A program made the position numbers and the translations under genes. From positions 2,170,001 to 2,234,000 of the forward strand of contig NW_026570227.1 in the NCBI RefSeq assembly GCF_019649055.1: a DNA stretch of 64,000 nucleotides, read 5' to 3'. Below the pieces are notes generated by a model. That model saw nothing but the letters and a program-made list of their open reading frames with translations, ran no database searches and was not told the DNA's origin. The first letter of the stretch is position 1; every line of letters begins with the position of its first letter. Of the stretch, positions 1-10,849 are shown piece after piece. The DNA comes from Paramacrobiotus metropolitanus. Taxonomy: Eukaryota; Tardigrada; Eutardigrada; Parachela; Macrobiotidae.

Positions 1-24
1 TTTATCTACCGTCTTTCCATCATC

Positions 25-63
25 CTCGTATTGATCAGCATACGTTATGCTGATCAATACGAG
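25..63. repeat. Perfect 18-bp inverted repeat (hairpin)
   Basis: Bases 25-42 are the exact reverse complement of bases 46-63, with a 3-base loop. The hairpin lies about ten bases before a long GC-rich minisatellite. It may be a replication-slippage site or the edge of a mobile element. No transcript is implied. Confidence 0.9.
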
Positions 64-72
64 CATGATTCA

Positions 73-860
73 TACGGCACGGCACAGCCGGGAACGGCAC
101 AGCCGGGAACGGCACAGCCGGGAACGGCACAGCCGGGAACGGCACAGCCGGGAACGGCACAGCCGGGAACGGCACAGCCGGGAACGGCACAGCCGGGAAC
201 GGCACAGCCGAACGGCACAGCCGGAACGGCACAGCCGGGAACGGCACAGCCGGGAACGGCACAGCCGGGAACGGCACAGCCGGGAACGGCACAGCCGGGA
301 ACGGCACAGCCGGAACGGCACAGCCGGGAACGGCACACGAACGGCACAGCCGGGAACGGCACAGCCGGGAACGGCACAGCCGGGAACAACGCCGGAACGG
401 CACAGCCGGGAACAAACAGGCGGCACAACAGCCGGGAACAACACAATGGAACGGCACAGCCGGGAAACGGCACAGAACAACACAGCAGGAACAACACAAT
501 GAACAACAGCCGGAACGGCACAGCCGGGAACGGCATTGGGAACGGCACAGCCGGAACGGCACAGCCACCGGAACAACACAACAGGAACAGCCAACGGCAC
601 AGCCGGGAACAACACAGCCAGGAACAACTGCATGAAGGGCAGCCAGAACGGCACAGCCGGGAACGGCACAGCCGGAACGGCACAGCCGGGAACGGCACAG
701 CCGGGAACGGCACAGCCGGAACGGCATGGGAACAGCACAGCCGGGAACGGCACAGCCGGAACGGCACAGCCAAAGGAACGGCACAGCCGGGAACAACACA
801 GCCGGGAACGGCACAGCCGGGAACGGCACAGCCGGGAACGGCACAGCCGGGAACGGTCGA
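73..860. repeat. 15-bp GC-rich minisatellite
   Basis: A tandem array of the unit GGAACGGCACAGCCG. It is near-perfect at 73-330 and again at 770-860, and degenerate in between, with variants such as GGAACAACACAG. Because 15 is divisible by three and the unit lacks stops, several frames on both strands stay open. The GTAQP-type reading frames are by-products of repetition and are not annotated as genes. Confidence 0.95.
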
Positions 861-1365
861 CACTAAGTCCTTCTTGAACAGGGCAACAAGATGCCAAATG
901 CAGCAGAACCACGCCAACAGCCACCACAAGGCGATACATCATCAAGGATTGAATAGGAGTTTTAAGATAATTCTATTCTACGAGTATAATTCTATCGTTA
1001 TGACATATAACTATATTTCCTTTATAATTATTTCCATTATAGTTATAACATCTGCACAGTCGGAAAATTAGCTCTGGCAGGATTGAAAGAAGACTCGTTG
1101 GAATCAGTTGGATTAAGATTTCGCCTTCTTTTGGATTTTTGTGCAAGGCTAGCTGTCTATAGTCTATTGAGGATAGAGGAAGAACGCTCGGCTCATTTGA
1201 ACAAAGCGCAGCGAATTGAGCACAACTTTGAACTTGCTGCTCGCCACAAAGGGCTCGGGTAAATCACTGTTAAGCATATTTGATTCCAAAAATCCAACAC
1301 CACTTCTTAGTGGTACCGGAAACGCGCGATCGGTGCAAAAATAAGGACGTGGTTAAGCAACGGCT
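861..1365. other. No recognised feature
   Basis: Ordinary AT-rich sequence after the minisatellite. I see no coding exon, RNA gene or repeat in it. Confidence 0.5.
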
Positions 1366-1367
1366 CA

Positions 1368-1740
1368 CGAGTCACGACATTTCGTCGACTACGAGTAACA
1401 TTCCGACGACCGACACAATGTCAGCCACCCTACTTCGAATAACAAATAAAAAGTCAAAAAAACATAAGATATCATAAGAAAACAAAACTAAACATAAGAA
1501 GATATAAGAAAACACGAGAAAAAATAAAAAAGCATAAGAAAAGATAAGAAATCGTACGACAACATAAGAACAGATATTATAAGAAATACGAGTAACATAC
1601 CACAATAAGTAAGAAAACATAATAAAACTTCAGAAAAGATTAGAAAACATAAGAATACATAAGTAAGCATAAGAAAACTTAGACGGTTCGAAATCTTGGC
1701 TGTTCGAAGCAGTGATGGTCGACGAAATGGCGGGTCACCA
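1368..1740. mobile_element. Short element: inverted CATTTCGTCGAC motifs around an A-rich array
   Basis: The left edge carries ACATTTCGTCGACTACG, followed by a second looser copy. The right edge carries the opposite orientation, GGTCGACGAAATGGCGG, near 1722. Between them lies a degenerate array of AACATAAGAAAA-type units at about 1450-1680. The same plan (iterated C/G-rich motif, AAGAAA/CCTAAG core, inverted motif) recurs at 27.2-28.7 and 49.0-49.5 kb, which suggests a family of non-autonomous elements. No transposase is encoded. Confidence 0.55.
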
Positions 1741-2000
1741 TTACACCTACCACATCATTGAAAGCTTCTCGGCGAACAGCAGTCGCCCTTCAAGTCACCT
1801 ATGTCTAATCATCTAATCGAACTTGATACGCGATTTATTAGCGCCTATACGAAAGACGGACTCGTTTGATATTGGCATGGAACGTGGTAGTTGTGCTTGT
1901 GCCTGATCGAATCATCGACGGGCTAGTTTAAGGCACGATACAAGCGACGTCACGGATATTAAGCGCATGGAGGGAACGGCACAGTTGCAAAAGTGTGCTT

Positions 2001-2160
2001 CAACATAGATCTTTATGGGCCGCAGTCCCTCCTATAGTATTATGATCGATTTATCGTTAACTATAGATTTCTAGGGGCTACAGTCCCACCTATAGTAAAG
2101 TGGATACGAATTCGCGTTAAGCATAGACCTCTATGACAACAGGCCCATTCAAGTAACTGC
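2001..2160. repeat. Degenerate ~60-bp tandem repeat
   Basis: Two and a half diverged units, each containing a CATAGAT..TCTA..GGGC..CAGTCCC..CCTATAGTA pattern, are visible in succession. No coding potential is seen. Confidence 0.5.
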
Positions 2161-2239
2161 CGCCGCCTCGATCCATAATGGGAGGTTAACACGGCGACAC
2201 CACCCCTATGGTAATTTCCCATAGACGGCAGTCCTCCAT

Positions 2240-2970
2240 ACTACTAAAGTCTGACTCTGACCGCCACACTCTGACCACTAAAACCGACCACCAATCAAAA
2301 TAGGTTCTTGGGTTTTTTAGCTTTTCACTGGGTCTGTAATTTTCTTAGGTTATGCAAGGTGACTAAAGTCACTGAAGTTATTTAGGTTTTCTTATGTTTT
2401 CAAAAAATATCCTGACAAACTGAAAAAAAACCTCAGAAATCTAAGAAAACCTATGAAAACCCAACCTAAGAAAGCCGATGTAACCTAAGTAACCTAAGAA
2501 ACTTAAGAATAACCTATGGTACAGTAACCTAAAAAAACTAGGAAACTCAAGAATAACCTAAGAAACCTAAAAAACCTTAGGAACCTAAGAATAACCTAAG
2601 ATAATCTAAAAAAGCTAGGAAACTTAAGAATAACCTAAGAAATCCTAAAATAACCTAAAAAACCTAAGAACATTAGAAAACTGGAAAACCTAAGAATGAC
2701 TTAAGAAACCAAAGTAACACAAGAAACCTTAAACCTTAGAATAATCTAAAAAACAATATCCTAAGAACTTGAGAATAACTTAAGTCTTAAGAAACCGTTG
2801 AACCTGTGTTTATTGGGTTGAATCAGAGTTTCAGTTGTCAAACAGTAGTTGCGGTCAGAGTCAGACCATGAGCAGTCAGTCAGAGTTTGGGTATTCAGAG
2901 TCAGAGTGGTCAGAGTCAGGCTTTGAGCAGTCAGAGTCAGAGTTTGAGTGGTCAGAATCAGAGTTAGAGT
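2240..2970. mobile_element. Array element: CCTAAGAAA core with inverted GACTCTGACC/GGTCAGAGTC flanks
   Basis: The left flank (about 2246-2292) contains TCTGACTCTGACC and further CTGACC/CGACC copies. The right flank (about 2845-2965) is a tandem run of the reverse complement, with units such as GGTCAGAGTCAG. In between, 2380-2750 is a degenerate array of AACCTAAGAAA-like units. The layout matches the elements at 1.4, 27.2 and 49.0 kb although the edge motif differs. Open frames across the right flank reflect the TCAGAG repetition. Confidence 0.5.
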
Positions 2971-3084
2971 TGGACCCTGGGCCCTTGCGGTACAACCCAA
3001 AATACTTTTACTTGCATGACTATCCAAACTGGTAGCGTAACTCGCACGTTCTTTACACTTTCTTTAAGAAATAGCTATTCCAAA

Positions 3085-3148
3085 AAATTGCCCGCACTAG
3101 TTGTTAGCCTCTGATGTCGAGGGAACCGATAACTAGTGCGGGCAATTT
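3085..3148. repeat. 18-bp inverted repeat
   Basis: AAATTGCCCGCACTAGTT at 3085-3102 pairs perfectly with 3131-3148 across a 28-base spacer. It is a possible remnant of a small inverted-repeat element. Confidence 0.8.
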
Positions 3149-3214
3149 AGGGAATGTGTTGGCAGAGTTGCCCCTTATTACCGAGTGTCCCTTATTATAA
3201 TTATCCTATTCCCG

Positions 3215-3405
3215 TCCGTAGTGCGGCAAAATAGCTAACGAGCTGTTTTAACGCAGTGTGCGGTAAAATAGCCAACAAGCTATCTCGCCCACCATAGTGC
3301 GGCAAAATAGCCAACTGGCTATTCCGGCGCAGTGTGCGGCAAAATAGCCTGAGGGCTATTCCGACCCTTATTGTTATACTGCGGCAAAATAGCCATAGCC
3401 ATAAA
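3215..3405. repeat. ~40-55-bp tandem repeat with internal palindrome
   Basis: Four to five units each contain GTGCGGCAAAATAGCC followed by its own partial inverse (AATAGCCAACTGGCTATT is the clearest). The units can therefore form both direct and inverted pairings. Confidence 0.75.
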
Positions 3406-3669
3406 GTTATCAAAATGCCCGTAGAAGTAGCACCAGTGCAGGAAAACGAGAAGTTCTTCGATTATCCCTGCATCTGACCACTTTCACTTCTGGTATAAAA
3501 TTTTAACAGCTAAAATTTTAACAGATTTTTATTCACGTTTTAAGCTAAAGCGAACAGCAGTTCCTAATGTAACTTATGAGGGATCACCGCTCATCATGCG
3601 CTTATGATGCTTTCTTATGGCATGGACAATGACAGGCATGTTTTTCCAAATGCGATATACTCGTAATTA

Positions 3670-4318
3670 ACGAGGGAGATACCCGAACACGTCCGCGTCA
3701 GATCAGCATACACTTGGTACCATCAGAATCCTTAGAATTTCAGCTATTTTCTTCGAGAATCAAAACACCCCCAGATAAAGAACTCGAGTTTAGTGATCTC
3801 TGAGAAGCCAGCATAGATATGATGGCTGACTTCCATCGAAACGTCAGCAGGCGCCATACGCAATGTCCAGCCTAGCTACGCCATGCGCTACGAATAGTCT
3901 GGCTGCAATCTGTAGTTTCTGTACTGGTATCTTTGACAGTTGTCTCACCTATTTTGCCCTGTCGCGCGCACCAGCATCTGCGGTTGCATTGATCTGTACG
4001 GAGCCAGTCGATGCTGATGCGCTTACAGAGTCAAAAAACTGCGATAGCTATCGATAAAGCGCTATTGAACTTGTCGCTGAAAGACGGTTGCGCAATCTCG
4101 CATCCGTACCAAGGCGCCGTATAGCTCTGTATGGCGTCTGCTGACGTTTCGATGGAAATCAGCCATCTTATCTGTGTTGGCTTCTCAGGGATCCCTGAAC
4201 TCGAGTTCTTTATCTGGGGGTATTTTGATTATCAAAGAAAATAGCTGAAATTCTAAGGATTCTAATGGTACCAAGTGTATGCTGATCTGACGCGGACGTG
4301 TTCGGGTATCTCCCTCGT
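3670..4318. mobile_element. Fold-back/MITE-like element with ~190-bp inverted arms
   Basis: The ends are ACGAGGGAGATACCCGAACA and its reverse complement. The arms run from about 3670 to 3860 and from 4130 to 4318 with high identity, around a ~270-bp unique middle. Both arms contain the GGTACC and CTCGAGTTC landmarks in mirrored order. No transposase frame is present, so this is a non-autonomous DNA element. The target-site duplication is ambiguous (TTA/TAA-type flank). Confidence 0.85.
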
Positions 4319-7300
4319 AAATTGTTTAGAGTAAGCAATTTCAAAATCACTGGCGCTCAGCTTATCCATTCACCAGCGCTTAAGTTATCATGCCTTTATT
4401 CACTTTAGACCCTCTAAACTGAGGTTCGATGCTTGATATGAAAATGAAAGGAATCAGGGCTTGTACTTTTTACAGCAGTTGATTTCTGTCTCTACGAAAT
4501 CATGCCTCATGGAATTAAACCACATGACGTCATGTCTTGGTCGGTACGACGCGGGGGTCATTGCTATTGTGTCTATACACGGATGGTCGTTTGACACGTT
4601 TAACGTTATACTACCGGTGGACTGCTAGACCACATCACTTTTAAAAGTGTACATATTTGCGTTTCTGCCTAATACTGAAGCAACAGGTATGAGGAGATCC
4701 TACCCGCAAGAAGACGTTAGCGCTCTTTGCAAAGCGTCCGACTTCTGCAGCGCTGATATCTGTCCGTTTCGTTACAGTACATATTAAACGGCACGATGTT
4801 TTGCTTTGCCGATAAACCGGACACTGATTGCTGAACGTGGATAGTACTTAGTCTTACTAGCGGTGGCTGTTAACCACATTACTGTACGAACGGGAGCGAT
4901 AAGCCTTTCGGGAGTAATGGGAACTGATGCGCATTTCAAAAGCGGTTGAAAAAAGGTGAAAAAACATATCGCATTGGAATGCGCATCAGTTCTCAGGCTC
5001 CGAACACCGCGGCCCGGCTGACTATAAGTAGACACGCATTACCTCCCAAAGAAAATGCTGGTGTTACGGAACTGTACATGCTTGGTGTCCACAGACAAAA
5101 ATGTTTCCCTTCACAAAGGCTTAACTAACCAGTTGGTGAGACCTCCCGAAGCCAGCAAGTTTCTATTCATTATGCAGGACGTAACAACGACGTCAGTAAC
5201 TTCTGTTAAAAAATTCCGGTAAACGTGGAGAAACAGGAAGAATTATTCGTGCCAAAGTAGCTGGTCACTCGCAATCAGGCAAAACGTCGGGTATAGATAG
5301 AATCCCACCCAAGCCAAAACGTGCAACGCAATATCAGCTTTGTAACTGAAAATCGATTACCGACTGGTTACTGATTCGAGTTGATTACCGACGAATTTAC
5401 CGTTGATATATAACTAGGAAAGTGCACTCGCTTTTTGCGGGCACTGCATGACCGAAGCGTAGCAGGAATAAGTGCCAAAATTACAATAGTTTGGACTGAG
5501 CCTCTAATGACAAGGCGTAGCATATAGAGCCTGTAGCTTCAATTTTCACTCCGCAAATTCTGGTGTAAGCAAAAGAAAATTGTGGCGGTCTCCTGCCTAA
5601 TTAGTCAGATGAGATGGAAATGTATACCTTCAGCTCGCCTCAGCCCATGCAAGCCAGCTGCAGGCTGCAGCCTGTATGTGATGCAGTGGTCGGTGTGACG
5701 CTGGTTTTGTTAGGTTGACGATGGCATCACTGACATGTAAAGCAAATGCGTGCTCAGTCTGTCTAAGAATGAACAAAGAAGACTGCAAGAAATGTGCGGC
5801 AGGGTCCATTTTGGGAAATTTTGTATGCATTTTTAGCTTAACAGACACCAAAAGTCAGTAATTTGGGAATAAGTACGTAATTTAAGACATACAGTATGTA
5901 AATTGGAATGTGCCGCATTAATTACACTAGGGTATAGTATTTGAGCGTAATTGCTCCGCCAGTGAGTATGCGGATCTAAGGTGGGATTGACTGGCCGCCC
6001 AAGGCAAAATAATCGATCAAAGGATACGGTGGGATTGACTGGCCGCCCAAGGCAAAATAATCGATCAAAGGATACTGTACCTACGATTCTCTCCCCCCAC
6101 ACGCCACACGGCGTGTTTCCTGCCTCTTAGTGCCTACGGCTAATGCTTTTTTGGGCCAGCATTTGGCTCTTTAGCTGCACCGTTTTTCTGCCAAATAAAG
6201 GCTGTTAATTGTGATTGGCGAAATCAAAGTTAATTTTTAACGGATAACTGGAGTTTAAGTTTCATACGGGTATAAAAGAAATCGACCTATAATATCCTAT
6301 AATATAACATTGTATGATCGGCCGCACCGTGTCAGTCGAGATAAAAAATCACACAGCAAACCGAAAAATCCGATATCACCACTAACCTCCGTTTGATCGA
6401 AAGAGTCCCACTCCCATTCTTGCTTGGAAAAATGCCTTTGCAAAATGCCACGTGTGACTTACCATTAGGAAATGTCACATTCATTTTGCTTGCAAAAATT
6501 TCTGCCTTACAAATGCCGGTGCGGTCGGTACCGGTAGAATTTTTTTTTTCAAAATAGCCTTGAAGGAAAAGCGGCAAAACTTTGTAAACTCACTGTCAAA
6601 GTAACCGTTAATCCGTTACCGAAAACACTAACGTGACATTTCCTACGGAAATACCTCCGTCAGGCCTGGATGGGAAAGGGAAATAATCGGGATTAACGGG
6701 AACTGGATATAAAACACGTGGAATACTTCTATAATTGTTAAGCTATAAGCCCAACCAGTATTCTAATGCAGTATGCAGGCATACCGTGAACCACACCCTA
6801 AGTTGTGCCAATCACAGGCGTGTAACATTTTGGTTACAGTTTCCCATAGACAGTTCAAAAACAAGCAGTATATACTCTTACTGTAGAAAGTGTAGAAAGT
6901 CTACTTTCTACACTTATAAGAGTGTATAGGTCCTGCAACGGTGTGCAGGGCACTGCAGGCCTGACGAAAAATCAAAAAGATTGAAATGTACGGAGTCAGT
7001 AAGGATTTCACTAGCTATGGTGTGATCTATCCTGTACCCACCCTTTAACAACTGCTCTTGGCTCTTAATTGATCCTTTGTTGAGATGCAATTGGCACAAA
7101 CGAAACAAATTCTATAAATGCCACCGATATTTCTTACGGTCTCAGTGATTCTATGAGCAAGCAGTGCATCGACCCTGTTATTGTTTATTTAATTGCGGAT
7201 TTTATCTTCATTTCCAGGCTGGCAACAGTAAACTGTTTATGTAATTTTATTATTCTGCATAGTCCCATGGATCACTACGTACATAAAATAAAAACGATAC

Positions 7301-8670
7301 AGTCATGTTGTCATTCGAATGTCTAGCCTGCTTAGGGGTCTAGATGATGCTTACAATAGTCCATTACATCAAGACAAATAGTCCATTACATCAAGACACC
7401 TTCCCACTTGGTACCGAATTGGCTGTAAAGATCAAAGTCCATTGAGATAAGCGCAGCAGCTGGGATTGGCGATATGAAGTATGACACACACACAACTTCC
7501 AAAACGTTATCCCGAAATGAAAAGCAGGTCCCGAGCTGCTTTTCATGTCGGTATTGCACTACCTTCACCAATGCAACTAAATTGTTATAATAATAATTAT
7601 CGTCGTGATTTTTTTAACCAGGCAATGTTGCCACGTAAACCAACTAAAGTATAGTTAAAAAATTTTAGGTTTTTCTACTAATTAAATTAACAGAATGAAC
7701 TTAATAAGCAGACAGTTATTACGACAAGAACGACTACATACTGTACGTAACGTGTCATCACGGCCAATTTCTGCACGAGTGGTCAACGCGTGGTTAGTCT
7801 TAAAAATTCCATATTTCTGATTGGTTCGCAATTTGATTTTTGTTTTTTTATAGCTTGTGGTCGGAAAATAATTTCAACGATTCCGAAGTAGGGGAAAACG
7901 TATGGGAATGGACGAAGGCACTTGCAGTTGTTAGTGTAACAATTACAACAATTAGGATCAGACTTAGGTTTTCTATAAAACACCGTAATCCACGAGAAAG
8001 CAAAATTTACATAATACCTTTTAATGTGCAATTATTTGAAGCTATCCCCAGCTTTTTTATGTCTATTTTTTAATTTTTTGTTTAAGTTTATGTTTATTGA
8101 TTCTGTATGCTGCAATCGTTTATAAATAAAATCCTCAGCTGCCTTCACGTATTTTCACGTGCGCTTACGTATTATTTGGAAACACCCGTATTTCGAATCA
8201 AAACAAAATCCGGAGAGAAATCAAAAACAAAGTATTAGCCATGATGTTTCCCCTTATTACTTAAGAACATTAGAATTAGCCCCATTCCAAATAAGAACAC
8301 GTCGAGCGCGAATGCGCGAGGGTACCTTTCATTGTACAACGCTTGCCAGGTTAAACCATCTATAACAGCATGTACTCACTGGATTCCCGATTTAGGTTTG
8401 ATCCTTTTTTAACGGAACATGGTATGGAGTTGTGCAATAGCAGCACCAAGTACATGTACAACACTCCGTACATTGTATTGGAATAGAACATCTCGATAAA
8501 ACGAGGTTCCTTGGCAACAAAAATATCTTGACCATCGAAAGAAAGACATCATACACACCACTAACATTTCTCACAGGAGAACGAGAAATTAAAGCGAAAT
8601 GCTACTGGATCAAGTGTTTGTTTGATTGATGGGCAGCGCCTAAATGTCTTTGTCGTACGTGAGAAAGATA
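4319..8670. other. No recognised gene
   Basis: A long AT-rich stretch. Scattered frames of 60-90 codons lack motifs or splice context. The only structure is local: an inverted pair around GAACTGATGCGCATT (about 4919 and 4979), a direct duplication at 5981-6076, and a 24-bp duplication near 7357-7399. Confidence 0.5.
5981..6076. repeat. Two-copy 48-bp tandem duplication
   Basis: The unit beginning GTGGGATTGACTGGCCGCCC occurs at 5981 and again at 6029, essentially identical. This is a recent local duplication. Confidence 0.9.
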
Positions 8671-8676
8671 ACAGCT

Positions 8677-8776
8677 GGATCATCAACAGACAACAAACAG
8701 ATAAAAAAGGCTGCTGCTGCTCACCCGTGCTTTTGGATCATCAACAGACAACAAACAGATAAAAAAGGCTGCTGCA
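8677..8776. repeat. Direct duplication, 58-bp period
   Basis: A 42-bp segment starting GGATCATCAACAGACAAC is repeated at 8677 and 8735, ending in GGCTGCTGC both times. No gene is associated. Confidence 0.9.
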
Positions 8777-9309
8777 CTGATGTGCAGTGGCTAGGGTATA
8801 AATACCAAGCCTGTACATAATTAAATGTCATCAGCTCAACGAACGCACTGATATCCACCACGGTTCGGTAGGTAATACAAAGCATGCAGCCCAGTTCCGG
8901 CCGAGGTAGAATACAAACTTCAGTCAGATGATTACGTCTACGAGACATCTATGAATTTTTAAATTTACTGAGACTTTTTACGCAATGGAGACTAGAGTAA
9001 ATACGCTATACGAACAGTTCATTTCCCGAGTTTTGACGCAGAGATGCAAACAAGGGGCGTGGCTTGCACACAGCCTTTAATACATAGAATGATAATGCTT
9101 CGGCTCTGTGCGTTCATAACTTCATATACAGTACACCCATTCATAACTTGACTTTAATAGATTAACGACCAGTACAGCAGTATGCAACGGTTGAATACAG
9201 CAAGCGCAGTGCGCATACATCCACACTCACTACAGTTAATACGTTGTGGCTATCACTACACTACCGCTACTCTATAACTGTTTGTTCAAGCATTGATAGA
9301 CGAGCTGCT

Positions 9310-9950
9310 ACCACTGTTCAATGCACAAACCGGTTAGGTCAGCGAGTGACCAAAATACCACTATATAGTCTAGCTGACAAAGCCCGCTAGGCCAGTAAAT
9401 GACCGAATTACCACTTCTTCGTACAGTTCGGCCATTGCTGTCCAGTGCACAGAGCCCGGTAGGTGAGCGGGTGACCGAGCTGTCGCTACTGTCCAGTGCG
9501 CAAAGCCCGTTATGAAACGAGTTGACCGAGCTGTCACCACTGTCCAGTGTGCAAAGCCCGTTAGGGAACGAGTGACCGAGCTGCGGGGGGGGGGGAGGTC
9601 CGGTCCAGTGCATAGGGTCCGAGTGCAGAGGGTCCGTTAGGTGAGTAACTGAGCTACCACTGCTGTCCGGTGCACAGAGTCCGTTAGTTGAGGGGGTGAC
9701 CCAGCTATCACTACTGTCCGGTAAAAAGAACCCGTTACGTGAAATAGGGGACTGAGCTAGCACTGCTGTCCAGTGCACAGAGCCCGTTAGGTGAACGAGT
9801 AACCGCTAGCATTACTGTCCAGTGCGCAGACCTGGTTATGTAAGCTAGTAATCGAGCTACCAATACTGACCGGACATATGCCACCGGTCCCCAATACTTT
9901 CCAGTAAAAAGAGGGAGTGAAGTGACCGAACTAGTGATCCAGTGCACTAG
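9310..9950. repeat. ~51-bp degenerate minisatellite
   Basis: Roughly a dozen units carry CTGTCCAGTGCACAGAGCCC, then GTTAGGTGAGCGAGTGACCG, then AGCTNNCACTA. A poly-G run interrupts the array at 9586-9597. The 156-codon minus-strand frame here is an effect of the repeat and is not called as a gene. Confidence 0.85.
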
Positions 9951-9984
9951 CACTGTTTCGAATTGTGTACCTTATAGACAGTGA

Positions 9985-10055
9985 TTGTACTATTTTTGTT
10001 TTATACTATTTTTGTTTTGTATTGTACTATTTTTGTTTTGTACTATTTTTAAGAA
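9985..10055. repeat. ACTATTTTTGTTTT simple repeat
   Basis: Four or five imperfect tandem units of TACTATTTTTGTTTTG. Confidence 0.8.
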
Positions 10056-10562
10056 CATGTTCAGAAATCGTTTTTTTAAAGAAAGCAGAACTAAAAAGTA
10101 TAACGAGAAACTTGTTCGTTGCGAAGTTATGATAATTGTTTAAAGTACAGTAAGTACTAGCTCACAAAAATTAATATAAGTTGCAGATGACATGCTGCAG
10201 CGGTCGGGTCTGCCATTTTTCTTAGTTTTCAGTTACGTTATTCATGCGGGTTTTAGAAAATACAACACCTGTCCAAAGTGTTGTATTTTCGTACCCAACG
10301 CGAATAAAAGTGGCAAGGTACCTCACTTGTCGCTAGACTCCAGCTGATTTCGAAGGTGCTATACATTGCTACTAGGTAGAGATGGTTGTTATTAATATCC
10401 TTGTGCCGAAAGGGCGTTTCCAGAGCGGCTTTCTCCCGTTCGATTATACAGTTTTCTGCCGACTTCCTTCAACAGATCAACAGTCCCATTGCACTAAACA
10501 CCAAACGTTCACAAGCCAATGAAACTAAATAACAACGTTTACTTCGCTTTTTGTCATATTTT

Positions 10563-10759
10563 GGTCACTTTGAGTGTATGGTTTCATATTCCGGCCACCA
10601 GCTGCAGTATACGTATGCGCAGCAAGTGAGCGGGCTATCTCATTCAGCAGTCTCTTACTTAATTCCGAGTGATAAATTGCTGAATAAAACAGCCACGCAC
10701 TTACTGCGCATGCGTACAACTGGGTGACCGGAATATGAAACCATACACTCAAAGTGACC
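10563..10759. mobile_element. Short terminal-inverted-repeat element (~200 bp)
   Basis: GGTCACTTTGAGTGTATGG at the left edge is mirrored at the right edge. The arms extend about 70 bp with a few mismatches, through CATATTCCGG and ATGCGCAG. No coding capacity. A separate tight hairpin, CAATCTGCCGA/TCGGCAGATTG with a 3-base loop, follows at about 10762-10786. Confidence 0.8.
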
Positions 10760-10849
10760 GTCAATCTGCCGACCTTCGGCAGATTGGTGGATGCGATTTC
10801 ATTGAACATCCACCATCCACCCGTCCACCTTTCTGCCGGCTACAAGCGC

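Noticed and set aside
31-1071. Long open frames on both strands over the 5' minisatellite (GTAQP repeats)
   Set aside because: The 15-bp unit is stop-free in several frames on both strands, and no signal or domain lies outside the repeat.
9308-9778. 156-codon minus-strand frame
   Set aside because: Explained by the ~51-bp minisatellite; its period is divisible by three and the protein is purely repetitive.
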